Position numbers and translations under genes: made by a program. The notes beneath the pieces are model-generated. The model did no database searches, had not been told where the DNA came from, and saw only the letters and a list, made by a program, of their open reading frames with translations. Shown here piece by piece: positions 25,006-34,009 of a DNA stretch of 42,881 nt. The stretch's first letter is position 1. The number at the start of each line of letters is the position of its first letter. The stretch is from Streptomyces sp. CT34. Its GTDB lineage: Bacteria > Actinomycetota > Actinomycetes > Streptomycetales > Streptomycetaceae. The stretch is taken from the NCBI RefSeq assembly GCF_000805335.1, contig NZ_KN708638.1, positions 5,567,948 through 5,610,828 of the forward strand. Direction: 5' to 3'.

Positions 25006-26115
25006 GTGTCGACCCGAGAGCTGTACACGCAGGACCCAGGAGACTCCCCGTGGGCCGTGCCGGCCGCCGGTGCGGCCCGGTTCACCTGGGATTACGACGA
25101 CGGCCGCGACCGGCTGCTCGCCCTCTACCAGAAGGGCAAGGACAAGCAGTGGGACGCCACCCTGCGGATCGACTGGGACCTGGAGGTCGACCCCGAGGAC
25201 CCGCTCGGCACCCCCGACGAGGCGATGTCGCTGTACGGCACCCCGTACTGGGACCGGATGACGGAGAAGGACCGCGGCGATCTCCGCCGGCACTACGCCG
25301 CCTGGCAGTTCAGCCAGTTCCTGCACGGCGAGCAGGGTGCGATGGTGTGCGCCGCGCGGATCGTGGAGTCCGTCCCGGACCTCGACGCGAAGTTCTACTC
25401 CGCCACCCAGACCATGGACGAGGCCCGGCACGCCGAGATCTACGGCCGCTTCCTCCACGAGAAGATCGGGATGCTCTACCCGATCAACGACAACCTCCAG
25501 GCGCTGCTCGCCGACACCCTCAAGGACTCCCGCTGGGACATGCCCTACCTGGGCATGCAGGTACTGATCGAGGGGCTGGCGCTGGCCGCCTTCGGCATGA
25601 TCCGCGACACCACCGACAAGCCGCTGCCCAAGCAGATCCTGGCCTACGTCATGCAGGACGAGGCGCGCCATGTCGCCTTCGGCCGGATGGCGCTGCGGGA
25701 CTACTACCGGCAGCTCACCGACGCCGAACTCCGCGAACGCGAGGAGTTCGTCATCGAGGGCTGCTACCTGATGCGCGACCGACTGCGCGGTGTGGAGGTC
25801 CTGGAGAACTACGGCATCCCGCGCAAGGAGGCCGCCGAGTTCACCGAGCGCTCCGAATTCCTGCACCTCTTCCGGAAGCTGCTGTTCAGCCGGATCGTGC
25901 CGTGCGTCAAGGACATCGGCCTGTGGGGCGAACGCCTCCAGCGCGCGTATCTGGACATGGGCGTCTTCGAGATGGGCGACGCCAACCTCGATCTGCTGAT
26001 GACCCAGGACGAGGAGGTGGCGGAGAAGCTGGACGCGGAACGGTTCGCCGCCGAGGAGGCGGCCCGTACGGCGGAGGTCGCGGACGCCATCGCCGAGGGC
26101 GCGTCCGCGGAGTGA
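25006..26115 (+). CDS. Ferritin-like diiron oxidase-type protein
   Basis: A cytosolic protein of 369 residues with the ferritin/ribonucleotide-reductase-R2-like four-helix diiron pattern: E109 (HGEQGA), E139 and H142 (DEARH), E189 (LIEGLAL), E219 and H222 (DEARH). The two DEARH sequences are the classical EX2H half-sites. The N-terminal 90 residues share the LYGTPYWDRM segment with the AurF-like neighbour (LYGTPMWKRM), so the two genes are distant paralogues or functional partners. The GTG at 25006 has GGAGGAG 6 nt upstream. The substrate is unknown. Confidence 0.87.
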   Translation: MSTRELYTQDPGDSPWAVPAAGAARFTWDYDDGRDRLLALYQKGKDKQWDATLRIDWDLEVDPEDPLGTPDEAMSLYGTPYWDRMTEKDRGDLRRHYAAWQFSQFLHGEQGAMVCAARIVESVPDLDAKFYSATQTMDEARHAEIYGRFLHEKIGMLYPINDNLQALLADTLKDSRWDMPYLGMQVLIEGLALAAFGMIRDTTDKPLPKQILAYVMQDEARHVAFGRMALRDYYRQLTDAELREREEFVIEGCYLMRDRLRGVEVLENYGIPRKEAAEFTERSEFLHLFRKLLFSRIVPCVKDIGLWGERLQRAYLDMGVFEMGDANLDLLMTQDEEVAEKLDAERFAAEEAARTAEVADAIAEGASAE

Positions 26116-26135
26116 GCGGGGCCATCGCGCGCGCC

Positions 26136-26159
26136 GTTGCCGGGGCTGCCCCCGGGAAC
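26136..26159. terminator. hairpin between convergent genes
   Basis: A 9-bp stem with one mismatch (26136-26145 with 26150-26159, loop CTGC) lies between the stop codons at 26115 and 26188. Confidence 0.55.
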
Positions 26160-26187
26160 TGCCGGAGCGGGGCGCGGGGTTGTGCGC

Positions 26188-27048
26188 TCACTCCGCCAGG
26201 AACCCGGTGACGAGGCGGTCGAGCTCGGTCACCTCGCTCTCCGGCATCGCGTGGTGCCCGACCCCCGCCAGGGTCTCGATCCGCGCGCCGGCCAGCGTCC
26301 GCTCCGCCTGCGCGGCGACCCGCCGCGGATCGTGCGCCCTGCTGCGCCCCGCCAGCAGCACCAGCGCCGGCGGGGCGGCGCTGCCCAGCCGCGCCACGTC
26401 CGGCCGCGGCCCGGTGACCGCCTTCGCACCCCGGAAGTCCCGGGCGCCCAGCCCCATCAGCCGCACCAGCTCGGGCGCGACCGGCCGGCCGCCCCGGGTC
26501 TCCCACGCCAGGAACCGCCGGGTGCTCGCCTCACCGGGCCGCAGGAACAGCGGCGCGGCCCGCAGCAGATACGACGCCCGGTAGCCCGCGAAGCACTGCG
26601 TCGGGTCGAGCAACACCAGCCGCGCCACCAGCTCCGGTGCGTGCACCGCGTACCGCAGCGCGATCCAGCCCCCGTACGAATGCCCCAGCAGCGCCGCCGA
26701 GTTCAGCCCGAGGCCGTCCAGCACGGTGTCCAGCCAGGCCATCAGGTCGTCCGGGGTGCGCAGCGCCCGCCCCGCGGGCACGCTCAGCCCCGGCGCGCCC
26801 ATGAGGTCCACGGCGTACACCCGGTGCGTCCGCCCGAACCCGGCGGCATGCGCGTACCAGGCGGCCGAGGTGACACCGCCGCCGGAGAGCAGCACCAGCG
26901 GCGGTCCGCCGGCCGGCCCGCAGGCGTTGACGCGGGTGGTGCCGAACTCCCCGCCGACCTCCAGCCGTTCGACCGGGACCGGCCAGAGTGCCATGGCCTG
27001 CCCGTACGCGGCACGGAATGCGGAAGTGGCGGTGGACGTCGCGGTCAT
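26188..27048 (-). CDS. Alpha/beta-fold hydrolase
   Basis: A hydrolase of 286 residues. The nucleophile elbow GHSYGG, the oxyanion-region LVLLSGGGVTSAAWY, and a C-terminal histidine in GVGHHAMPESE fit the alpha/beta hydrolase fold. The strand-6 LLDPTQCF and strand-7 LVLLAGRS segments are also visible. The substrate is not predictable. The ATG at 27048 has a GGGGG run upstream. The gene is preceded on its strand by an ABC ATPase gene with a terminator-like hairpin between them. Confidence 0.88.
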   Translation of the reverse strand: MTATSTATSAFRAAYGQAMALWPVPVERLEVGGEFGTTRVNACGPAGGPPLVLLSGGGVTSAAWYAHAAGFGRTHRVYAVDLMGAPGLSVPAGRALRTPDDLMAWLDTVLDGLGLNSAALLGHSYGGWIALRYAVHAPELVARLVLLDPTQCFAGYRASYLLRAAPLFLRPGEASTRRFLAWETRGGRPVAPELVRLMGLGARDFRGAKAVTGPRPDVARLGSAAPPALVLLAGRSRAHDPRRVAAQAERTLAGARIETLAGVGHHAMPESEVTELDRLVTGFLAE

Positions 27049-27145
27049 CGGTGGCCCCCGTGGCGAGAAGAGAGAAGTGGACGCGCCGGTAGGTATCCTG
27101 CCGGACCGCGCCGGCGGCGCCACCGCAACCCCCCCTGGAATCCCA

Positions 27146-27168
27146 GGGCCAGGGCCAGGGCCTGGCCC
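27146..27168 (-). terminator. repeat-containing hairpin after the ABC ATPase gene
   Basis: GGGCCAGG (27146-27153) pairs with CCTGGCCC (27161-27168) over a 7-nt loop. A second GGGCCA copy inside makes an alternative pairing possible. It lies 13 nt downstream of the ABC gene stop on the minus strand. Confidence 0.5.
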
Positions 27169-27180
27169 ATCGGACAGACC

Positions 27181-28017
27181 CTAGTTCCGGCCCGACCGCG
27201 CCAGCCAGCGCCCCTCGTACCGGGACACCTCGATCGGCCGCCCGAAGCAGGCCGTCATCCGCTCGCCGGTCAGCACCTCCGCGACCGGGCCGCGCGCCTG
27301 CACCCGCCCGTCGCGCAGCAGTACGGCGTGGCCGATGGCCGGGGACAGCTCCTCCAGGTGGTGGGTGACGGTCACCGTCGCCAACTCGGGCCGGTCCAGG
27401 GCGAGTCGGTGCAGCGCGTCGATCAGGTCCTCGCGGGAGGGCAGGTCGAGCGCGTTGAAGGGCTCGTCGAGCAGCAGCAGCGAGGGGTCGGCCATCAGCG
27501 CGCGGGCGATCAGGATCCGGGCCCGCTGGCCGCCCGAGCAGACGCCGAACGGGCGGTCCGCCAGCTCCTTGCAGTCCAGTTCGGCCAGCAGCCGGTGGGC
27601 GCGCTCGCGGGTCGCCGCGTCGTACTTGCGCCACAGCGGCTGGACCGTACCGGTCGCGCCGGTCAGCACCACGGTGTGCCCGGTGGCGTCCTGGGGGACC
27701 TTCTGCGCACCGGAGACCAGCCCGATGACGGCCCGCAGTTCCCGTACGTCCACCGCGCCGAGCCGGTGGCCGAGCACCTCGACGGTGCCCACGGTCGGGA
27801 ACATCAGGGCACCGATGAGGCGCAGCACGGTGGTCTTGCCGGCGCCGTTGGCGCCGAGCAGCGCCCAGTGCTCACCGGACCGCACGGTCCAGTCGATGCC
27901 GTCGAGGATGATCTGGCCGGTGGTGTAGCGGCGGACACCGACGCCGTCCAGCGCGGCGATCACCCGGCCCGCGTGAGGACTTGGGGACCGCGGCTGCGAA
28001 GTCTGCGGAGGAGTCAT
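27181..28017 (-). CDS. ABC transporter ATP-binding protein
   Basis: A single ABC ATPase of 278 residues. Walker A is GANGAGKTT, the signature is CSGGQRARI, Walker B is LLLLDEP, and the switch histidine is in VTHHLEEL. No permease or binding protein is encoded next to it. Lone ATPases of this shape resemble the YlmA/ModF-like group, in which the transport partner is unknown. The ATG at 28017 is preceded by GGAGG-like sequence only weakly. Confidence 0.92.
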   Translation of the reverse strand: MTPPQTSQPRSPSPHAGRVIAALDGVGVRRYTTGQIILDGIDWTVRSGEHWALLGANGAGKTTVLRLIGALMFPTVGTVEVLGHRLGAVDVRELRAVIGLVSGAQKVPQDATGHTVVLTGATGTVQPLWRKYDAATRERAHRLLAELDCKELADRPFGVCSGGQRARILIARALMADPSLLLLDEPFNALDLPSREDLIDALHRLALDRPELATVTVTHHLEELSPAIGHAVLLRDGRVQARGPVAEVLTGERMTACFGRPIEVSRYEGRWLARSGRN

Positions 28018-28120
28018 CGCGGCAGACTAGCTGCGTACGGCAGCTTTCCGTGCGGGCGTCCGGTGGGTGGAATCCGGCGGCGGCATCCGGGGCAGGCGGC
28101 AGGCGGAATACGGCGGCGAT

Positions 28121-28603
28121 TCAGGCCAGGCCCAACAGGGCCCGTACCCGGGCGTACTTGGCACGCAGCCGCTCCCGGGTCGGCGCGTCCAGGACGGCCA
28201 GCCGCACCGGATCGGCGTTGTGCGCGAGATCGGCCTCCTTGACCAGGAGTGCGCCGGGCGTGGCGAGGATCCGGGCGGTGTACTCCTCGACCGGCTCGCC
28301 GGCCCGCTTGGTGACGGCCCGCACCATCGCCCTGGTCGCCGGAGCGAGCGCCGCCTGATCGAGCCATTCCTCGCTCAGCGCGTCGTCCTCGACCGCGTCG
28401 TGCAGCCAGGCCGCCGCGATCTGCTCGGCGCTGCCGCCGCGCTCCCGTACGCCCGCCGCGACCGCGGCCAGATGCTCGGCGTAGGGGCGGCCGGCCTTGT
28501 CGGTCTGCCCCGCGTGCGCGCGCCGGGCCAGCGCCTCGACCTCGGCGAGCGACAGCGTCGGGGGCGCCGCGGCGGACGCGGACGGGATCTCCTGGGAAGC
28601 CAT
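28121..28603 (-). CDS. SpoT/MESH1-like HD-domain phosphohydrolase
   Basis: A protein of 160 residues resembling the hydrolase half of RelA/SpoT proteins and single-domain MESH1: ARRAHAGQTDKAGRPYAEHL (R27, H30, H44), WLHDAVEDD (H68, D69, E72, D73) and VKEADLAHNADP (D125, N129). The HD plus ED pair is what (p)ppGpp-hydrolase domains carry. I therefore infer a metal-dependent phosphohydrolase acting on (p)ppGpp or a related nucleotide, without proof. The ATG at 28603 gives the domain its usual N-terminus, and longer readings add only Arg/Pro-rich sequence. Confidence 0.82.
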   Translation of the reverse strand: MASQEIPSASAAAPPTLSLAEVEALARRAHAGQTDKAGRPYAEHLAAVAAGVRERGGSAEQIAAAWLHDAVEDDALSEEWLDQAALAPATRAMVRAVTKRAGEPVEEYTARILATPGALLVKEADLAHNADPVRLAVLDAPTRERLRAKYARVRALLGLA

Positions 28604-28716
28604 ACGGCCATTGTGGCGGGGGAGTCGGGGAGTACGGGAGCGAGGGGGCCGGGCCGGGCGGCTGCGCTCCCCGAATCCCGTCTCCCCGGCTCCCGTCTCC
28701 CCTCTCCGCGGCACCC

Positions 28717-30171
28717 TCACCGCAGCCCGGCCGCCATCACCGCCCGTGCGATCGGCCCGGCGCTGCCGCCCCCGCTGATGTCCTCGCGCTCGGCCTCCGC
28801 GTCCTCCACGACCACCGCGACCGCGGCCAGCGGCTCATGGTTCTCCTTGTCGCGCACCCAGGAGATGAACCAGGCATACGGCGTGCCCTCGTTGCGCTCC
28901 CCGTGCTGCGCGGTCCCCGTCTTGCCGCCCACCGTGAACCCGTCGATCGCCGCCGGCCGGCCGCTGCCGTGCGCCACGACGTCGGTCATCATCTCCTGGA
29001 GCTGCTCGGCGGTGGCCGGGTTCATCACCGGCCGGGTGGGGCGGCGCGCGCCGGGGGCGACCAGCACCCCGCCCGCGTCGGTCACCTTGTCGACGAGGTG
29101 CGGCGGCGTCAGCTGGCCGTCGTTGGCGACCGCCGCCGCGACCATCGCCATCTGGAGCGGGGTGGCGGCGGTGTCGTACTGCCCGATGGAGGAGAGCGCC
29201 AGCTGCGCCGGATCCATCCGGGTGTCGAAGGTGCTCGGCACGACGGCCGAGGGGATCCGCAGCCCGCGGTCGTTGAACCCGAACCGCTCCGCCGTGGCGG
29301 CCATCTCCCGCAGCCCGACGTCCACGCCCAGCCGCGCGAAGACGGTGTTGCAGGAGAGCCGGAACGCCTCCTCGAGGCCGGCGTGTTCGCAGCCCGGCGC
29401 CGGATTGCCGAGCGAGGTGCGGGTGCCCGGCAGGGTGTACGGGTCGGGGATGTCCAGCGGGGCGTCGATGTCCCGCACCCGGCCGCTCTCCAGTGCGGCC
29501 GTCGCGGTGACGACCTTGAAGACGGAGCCGGGCGGATAGGTCTGCCGCAGCGCCCGGTTGAGCATCGGCTGCTGCTCCGCCCGGTTCAGCCGCCGCCACG
29601 CGTCGGAGACCGAAGTACCGTTGCCGGACAGCTCGTTGGGGTCGTACGAGGGGCTGCTCACCAGCGCCAGCACCCGCCCGGTCCGCGGCTCCACCGCTGC
29701 CACGGCGCCCTTCCTGCCGTCCAGCCCGCGGTACGCGGCGCGCTGCATCGCCGGGTTGATGGTGGTCTCGACCCGGCCGCCCGGCCGGAGCGCACCGGTC
29801 AGCCGGCCCCACCAGGGGAAGAGCGAGAGCCGGCGGTCGGTGCCGGCGAGGATGCCGTCCTCGGCGCGCTCGATCAGCGAGGTGCCGTAGAGCTGCGAGG
29901 AGAAGCCGGTGACCGGCGCGTACAGCGGCCCCTCGGTGTACGTGCGCTCGTACCGCAGCCGCCCGCCGCTGTCCCGGGAGCCGGTGACCGGGCTGCCGCC
30001 GACGTCCACGGTGCCCCGCGGCTGGGCGTAACGGACGATGCCGGCCCGCCGGTTGGCCGGGTTGGCGTCGTAGCCGTCGGCTTCGAGGAGCTGTACCCGG
30101 ACGGCGTTGACCAGCAGCGCCACCAGCAGCAGGAAGGAGAAGGCGGCGGTGCGCCGGATGGCGCGGGTCAC
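28717..30171 (-). CDS. Class B penicillin-binding protein (transpeptidase)
   Basis: A membrane-anchored peptidoglycan transpeptidase of 484 residues. An N-terminal membrane anchor (AAFSFLLLVALLVNAV) is followed by a dimerisation-type region and the penicillin-binding domain. The catalytic motifs are SVFK (PPGSVFKVV), SCN and KTG (VGGKTGTAQHG). The GTG start overlaps the stop of the FtsW/RodA gene as GTGA (30168-30171), which couples the two partners. The pair corresponds to a SEDS glycosyltransferase plus its cognate transpeptidase. Confidence 0.95.
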   Translation of the reverse strand: MTRAIRRTAAFSFLLLVALLVNAVRVQLLEADGYDANPANRRAGIVRYAQPRGTVDVGGSPVTGSRDSGGRLRYERTYTEGPLYAPVTGFSSQLYGTSLIERAEDGILAGTDRRLSLFPWWGRLTGALRPGGRVETTINPAMQRAAYRGLDGRKGAVAAVEPRTGRVLALVSSPSYDPNELSGNGTSVSDAWRRLNRAEQQPMLNRALRQTYPPGSVFKVVTATAALESGRVRDIDAPLDIPDPYTLPGTRTSLGNPAPGCEHAGLEEAFRLSCNTVFARLGVDVGLREMAATAERFGFNDRGLRIPSAVVPSTFDTRMDPAQLALSSIGQYDTAATPLQMAMVAAAVANDGQLTPPHLVDKVTDAGGVLVAPGARRPTRPVMNPATAEQLQEMMTDVVAHGSGRPAAIDGFTVGGKTGTAQHGERNEGTPYAWFISWVRDKENHEPLAAVAVVVEDAEAEREDISGGGSAGPIARAVMAAGLR

Positions 30172-31580
30172 CGGGCGCCTCCCGGGGCGCCGGGCGCCGC
30201 CCGGTCCGGGGCCGGTCGCGGCCCGCGCGCCCGGTCGCTGATCCGCACCAGCAGCGCGACGATGATCCAGTTGGTCACCACCGACGACCCGCCCTGCGCC
30301 AGGAACGGCAGCGCCATCCCGGTCAGCGGAATCAGCCCGGTCACCCCGCCCGCGATCACGAAGACCTGGAGGGCGGGCAGCGCCGCCAGCCCGACGGCCA
30401 GCAGACTGCCGAACGGGTCGCGCAGCCCGAGCGCCGCCTGGTAACCGCGGCCCACCAGCAGCGCGTACAGCACCAGCAGCGCGGTGAGCCCGGCCAGGCC
30501 CAGCTCCTCGCCCCAGGTCGCCAGGATGAAGTCCGACTTCTGCGCGAACCCGATGAGATACGAATGCCCCTGCCCGAGGCCGGTCCCGAACATCCCGCCC
30601 GCGGCGAACGCGAACAGCGACTGCGCCAGTTGGCCCGGCCCGCGGCCCGCCGCGATCCCGGCGAACGGATGCAGCCAGTCCCGTACGCGCCCGTGCACAT
30701 GCGGCTCCAGCCTGCCGACGGCCGCAGCGCCCACCGCCGCCAGCAGCACCCCGACCGCGAGCCACCCGGTCCGCCCGGTGGCGACGTACAGCAGCACCAC
30801 GAAAATCCCGAAGAAAAGCAGCGAGGTGCCCAAATCCCGTTCCAGTACCAGCACCCCGACACTCATCAGCCAAATCGTGACCACCGGTCCCAGTACCCGC
30901 CCGGCCGGCAGCCGCAATCGCCCCACGGACTGCCCGGTATGCGCCAGCGCATTACGGTTCGCCGCGAGATATGCCGCGAAGAAAACCGTGATCAGTACCT
31001 TGGCGAACTCGCCGGGCTGAATGGAAAATCCGGCGGCCCGGATCCAGATCCGGGCGCCATTGACCGCGGGAAAGAAAATCGGCACCACCATCAGCAGCAG
31101 CGCCAGCGCGGCGCACCGGTCGGCGTACCGCTGGAGCGTGCGGTGGTCGCGCAGCAGCACCACCACCGCGATGAACAGCCCGACGCCGGCGGTGGACCAG
31201 ACGAGTTGCGCGGGCGCGGCCGGGTCGGTGGGCGTCTCCAGGTCGAGCCGGAAGATCAGCACCAGCCCGAGTCCGTTGAGCAGAACGGCGGTCGGCAGCA
31301 GCAGCGGATCGGCGTACGGGGCGCGCAGCCGCACCGCCAGGTGTGCCAGCAGCGCCAGCCCGCCCAGCCCCGCCCCGTAGCCGGCCGCCCCGCTCGGCAC
31401 CGGATGCGCCCGGGCGAAGCCGACGACCACATATCCGCAGGCGCTGAGGAGTACGGCGCCCATGACGAGGGCCAGTTCGATGCCCCGCCTTTTGGGGAGC
31501 AGCGGCGGGGACGGGGGAGTGCTGCCCCCGGGGCGCGCGCCGGCCGCCCTTTTCGACGCGGGCGCCGTCATATCTGCCAT
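30168..31580 (-). CDS. FtsW/RodA/SpoVE-family SEDS peptidoglycan glycosyltransferase
   Basis: A polytopic membrane protein of 470 residues that polymerises lipid II into glycan strands together with a class B PBP. Typical SEDS segments are visible: NGARIWIRAAGFSIQPGEFA, VLERDLGTSLLFFGIF, SDFILATWGEELGLAG and TGMALPFLAQGGSS. About ten hydrophobic helices can be counted. The ATG at 31580 was chosen over a TTG at 31589 and an ATG at 31571. The ribosome site is weak in all three cases. Streptomyces has several SEDS paralogues, and this is not the division-cluster copy, judging by its neighbours. Confidence 0.95.
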   Translation of the reverse strand: MADMTAPASKRAAGARPGGSTPPSPPLLPKRRGIELALVMGAVLLSACGYVVVGFARAHPVPSGAAGYGAGLGGLALLAHLAVRLRAPYADPLLLPTAVLLNGLGLVLIFRLDLETPTDPAAPAQLVWSTAGVGLFIAVVVLLRDHRTLQRYADRCAALALLLMVVPIFFPAVNGARIWIRAAGFSIQPGEFAKVLITVFFAAYLAANRNALAHTGQSVGRLRLPAGRVLGPVVTIWLMSVGVLVLERDLGTSLLFFGIFVVLLYVATGRTGWLAVGVLLAAVGAAAVGRLEPHVHGRVRDWLHPFAGIAAGRGPGQLAQSLFAFAAGGMFGTGLGQGHSYLIGFAQKSDFILATWGEELGLAGLTALLVLYALLVGRGYQAALGLRDPFGSLLAVGLAALPALQVFVIAGGVTGLIPLTGMALPFLAQGGSSVVTNWIIVALLVRISDRARGPRPAPDRAAPGAPGGAR

Positions 31581-31678
31581 ATCCGGCAACGTAGCAACCA
31601 GCAGCCAATATTTCCGTTATGTCGCATACGGCGTTCCGGGCGGCGGCCGGTACGCACACCGAACTCGCCCGGGATACG

Positions 31679-31705
31679 GAGCGCGGCGGGCAACCCGTCG
31701 CGCTC
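31679..31705. terminator. strong hairpin in the rodA-type/P450 divergent region
   Basis: An 11-bp stem plus one G-T pair (31679-31690 with 31694-31705, loop CAA) lies in the middle of the 422-nt divergent gap. Neither flanking gene ends here, so it could be a leader attenuator or insulator rather than a true terminator. Confidence 0.4.
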
Positions 31706-31781
31706 CGTCCCGCGTCCTAGGGGAAGAGCCAGGGGCCCCTCCGGGGTATCCCGGGGTTGTTCCGTGAACGAGGTCAACGGC

Positions 31782-31793
31782 AGTTTGTAAACT
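31782..31793. promoter_or_regulatory. palindromic operator candidate upstream of the P450 gene
   Basis: AGTTT-GT-AAACT is one of the few AT-rich inverted repeats in this region. It lies 209 nt before the P450 start, just after GGTTGTTCCG. The other parts of the gap (31581-32002) hold no credible gene. Confidence 0.35.
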
Positions 31794-32002
31794 CGGGCGG
31801 AACGAATAGCAGAAGGCCGAGCTCGTCACGCTGATGCGGGCGACCGAACGCACCGGTCGACGTCGTGGACCTGCGCCATGACGCCGCACGCGAGGGGCTA
31901 TGGCGTATGTCACATCCGTGCACGCCGAGTGGAGGTCCCGCGCCGTTTCGGCCCTCGGGGGCGGCCGGGTGCGGGCGACCGTCCCCCGCGACGAAAGGCA
32001 GT

Positions 32003-33298
32003 ATGAGCGTCATGACGACCCTCCGTTCCCGGATCATCGCCTGGACCGGCCGGATGTATCTGGCGAGAACGAGGAAGAAGGGCTTCGACCTGTCTCGAAT
32101 GTCTTTCTTGCCCGAATCCGTCCTGATGCCGTTGCGGCGCGACGGCCTGGACCCGGTCCGTGAACTCGGGGCCGTCCGCGAAAAGGAGCCCATCAGCAGG
32201 CTCCCGGTGCCGATAGCCGCAAATGTCTGGCTCGTCACCGGCTATGACGAGGTCAAGGCGGTACTGGGCAAGGCCAATGCCTTCAGCTCCGATTTCACCA
32301 ACCTCGTGGGCAAGGCCGGCGCCGGCGCCGAACAGAACCCCGGCGGCCTGGGATTCGCCGACCCGCCCGTCCACACCCGTCTCCGCCGCCTGCTCACCCC
32401 GGAATTCACCATGCGCCGGCTGAGCCGGCTCACGCCCCGTATCCACGAAATCGTCGAAGAGCGGCTGGACGCCATGGAGGCGGCCGGCCGGGACGGCACA
32501 CCCGTCGATATCGTCCACTCCTTCGCGCTGCCCATTCCCTCCCTGGTCATCTGCGAACTCCTCGGCGTCCCTTACGAGGACCGGGCCGATTTCGAGCGGC
32601 TGAGCGCCGCCCGTTTCGACCTCTTCAGCGGCGCGAACGCGTCATTCGGCGCCATATCCGAATCCCTTTCCTACTTCCGGGACATCGTCAAGAAGCAGCG
32701 CGAGAACCCCGGTGACGGACTGCTCGGCATGATCGTGAAGGAGCACGGCGACGCGGTCTCCGACGAGGAACTGGCCGGCCTCGCCGACGGCGTGCTGACC
32801 GGCGGCTTCGAAACCACCGCCAGCATGCTGGCCCTCGGCGCCCTGGTCCTCCTCCAGGACCCGCGGCACTTCGCCGCCCTCAAGGACGGCGACGAGGCGG
32901 TCGACCGCTATGTCGAGGAACTCCTCCGCTACCTCACCGTCGTCCAGGTCGCCTTCCCCCGCTTCGCCCGCGAGGACATGGAGATCGGCGGGGTGCGCAT
33001 CGCCGCCGGCGACGTCGTCCTGTGCTCCCTCAGCGGCGCCGACCGGGACGGCGAACTCGGCCCCGGAATGGAGCAGTTCGACCCCTCCCGCAACGTTCCG
33101 TCCCACCTCGCGTTCGGCTACGGGATCCACCGCTGCGTCGGCGCCGAACTCGCCCGCATGGAACTCCGCGCCGCCTACCCCGCCCTCGTCCGCCGCTTCC
33201 CCACCATGCGCCTCGCCGCCGCCCCGGAGGAACTCGCCTTCCGCAAGCTCTCCATCGTGTACGGCATCGAGTCGCTGCCGGTCCGGCTGGACGGCTGA
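32003..33298 (+). CDS. Cytochrome P450
   Basis: A soluble haem monooxygenase of 431 residues. The haem-binding loop is FGYGIHRCVGAELARMEL with the cysteine ligand. The K-helix ExxR is in VEELLRYL. The I-helix reads LTGGFETTASML, where the usual Ala/Gly-Gly-x-Asp/Glu-Thr is GGFET. No ferredoxin, ferredoxin reductase or biosynthetic neighbours are encoded nearby, so the substrate is open and redox partners must come from elsewhere. The ATG at 32003 follows GAAAGG. A second ATG is 9 nt further on. Confidence 0.95.
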   Translation: MSVMTTLRSRIIAWTGRMYLARTRKKGFDLSRMSFLPESVLMPLRRDGLDPVRELGAVREKEPISRLPVPIAANVWLVTGYDEVKAVLGKANAFSSDFTNLVGKAGAGAEQNPGGLGFADPPVHTRLRRLLTPEFTMRRLSRLTPRIHEIVEERLDAMEAAGRDGTPVDIVHSFALPIPSLVICELLGVPYEDRADFERLSAARFDLFSGANASFGAISESLSYFRDIVKKQRENPGDGLLGMIVKEHGDAVSDEELAGLADGVLTGGFETTASMLALGALVLLQDPRHFAALKDGDEAVDRYVEELLRYLTVVQVAFPRFAREDMEIGGVRIAAGDVVLCSLSGADRDGELGPGMEQFDPSRNVPSHLAFGYGIHRCVGAELARMELRAAYPALVRRFPTMRLAAAPEELAFRKLSIVYGIESLPVRLDG

Positions 33299-33353
33299 CC
33301 CCGGCCCCCGCCGTGCCGTCCGTCCCTCCGCCACCGGCCGGCACAATCCGCCC

Positions 33354-33603
33354 GTGACCATTCGCCTACTGATCGCCGCCGACCAGGAGATGGTCCACCG
33401 CGGAATGCGGCGCGTTGGAGCGCCAGCCGGACATGCAGGTCGTCGCCGAGGCGGCCGACGGCGTCGCCGCGGTGGAGGCGGCACGGCGGCTGACGCCGGA
33501 CGTGGCGCTGGTGGACATCCGGATGCCGCGGCGGGACGGCCTGGAGGTGACCCGGTTTGCCGGCCCTCCGACAGGCCCGGTGGGCCCCGCCGAAGGGACC
33601 TGA
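33354..33603 (+). pseudogene. frameshifted, truncated NarL/LuxR-type response regulator
   Basis: The first 20 codons read VTIRLLIAADQEMVHRGMR, the start of a NarL-type receiver, but one residue of the acidic pair is Ala (ADQ instead of DDQ). The sequence then continues only in another frame from about 33415: ERQPDMQVVAEAADGVAAVE, followed by TPDVALVDIRMPRRDGLEVTR, the phospho-acceptor region. After that it departs from the family and stops at 33603. The rest of the receiver and the LuxR helix-turn-helix are missing. The 208 nt after it (33604-33811) hold nothing I recognise. Confidence 0.8.
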
Positions 33604-33811
33604 ACCACCCCCACAGAACCCGGTGTTGCCACACCGCGCGCTCGTCGCCCACCACGCAGGCCCGGCACAACTGCCTGCCGCCGCCCGAGCTGTTCGAGGC
33701 GTTCGTCGCCACCGCCGCCGTCGGCGATGTCCTCGCGGGCGCAGACGGCGATCGCTCCCCGGTACGCGGCCAGTACCTGCCGCATCGGTAACTCGGTAAC
33801 CCGGCACTCGA

Positions 33812-34009
33812 TCACTCCGTCAAGAACTTCCTGACGGTGAATCCCAGAGTGGCCACACCGATGAACGTGGCACCTCCTGCACCCAGCGAGGTGTAGGCGG
33901 GTGCTCCCACGGTATAGAGCGTGACCGTGCCGAGCATCGCGGCGATGAGTGCACCGAGCATGATGACCGCTGCCCAGAGGCCCCGGAGTGACGGCTCGTA
34001 GGTGGACAA
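33812..34009 (-). CDS. Small membrane protein with two helices
   Basis: 65 residues beginning STYEPSLRGLWAAVIMLGAL. Two hydrophobic segments (about 10-30 and 37-55) are joined by a short loop, and the protein ends in VRKFLTE. An in-frame TGA lies three codons before the TTG at 34009, so TTG is the only start that keeps the whole sequence. GAGGGG lies about 11 nt upstream. I do not recognise a family. Function unknown. Confidence 0.6.
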   Translation of the reverse strand: MSTYEPSLRGLWAAVIMLGALIAAMLGTVTLYTVGAPAYTSLGAGGATFIGVATLGFTVRKFLTE

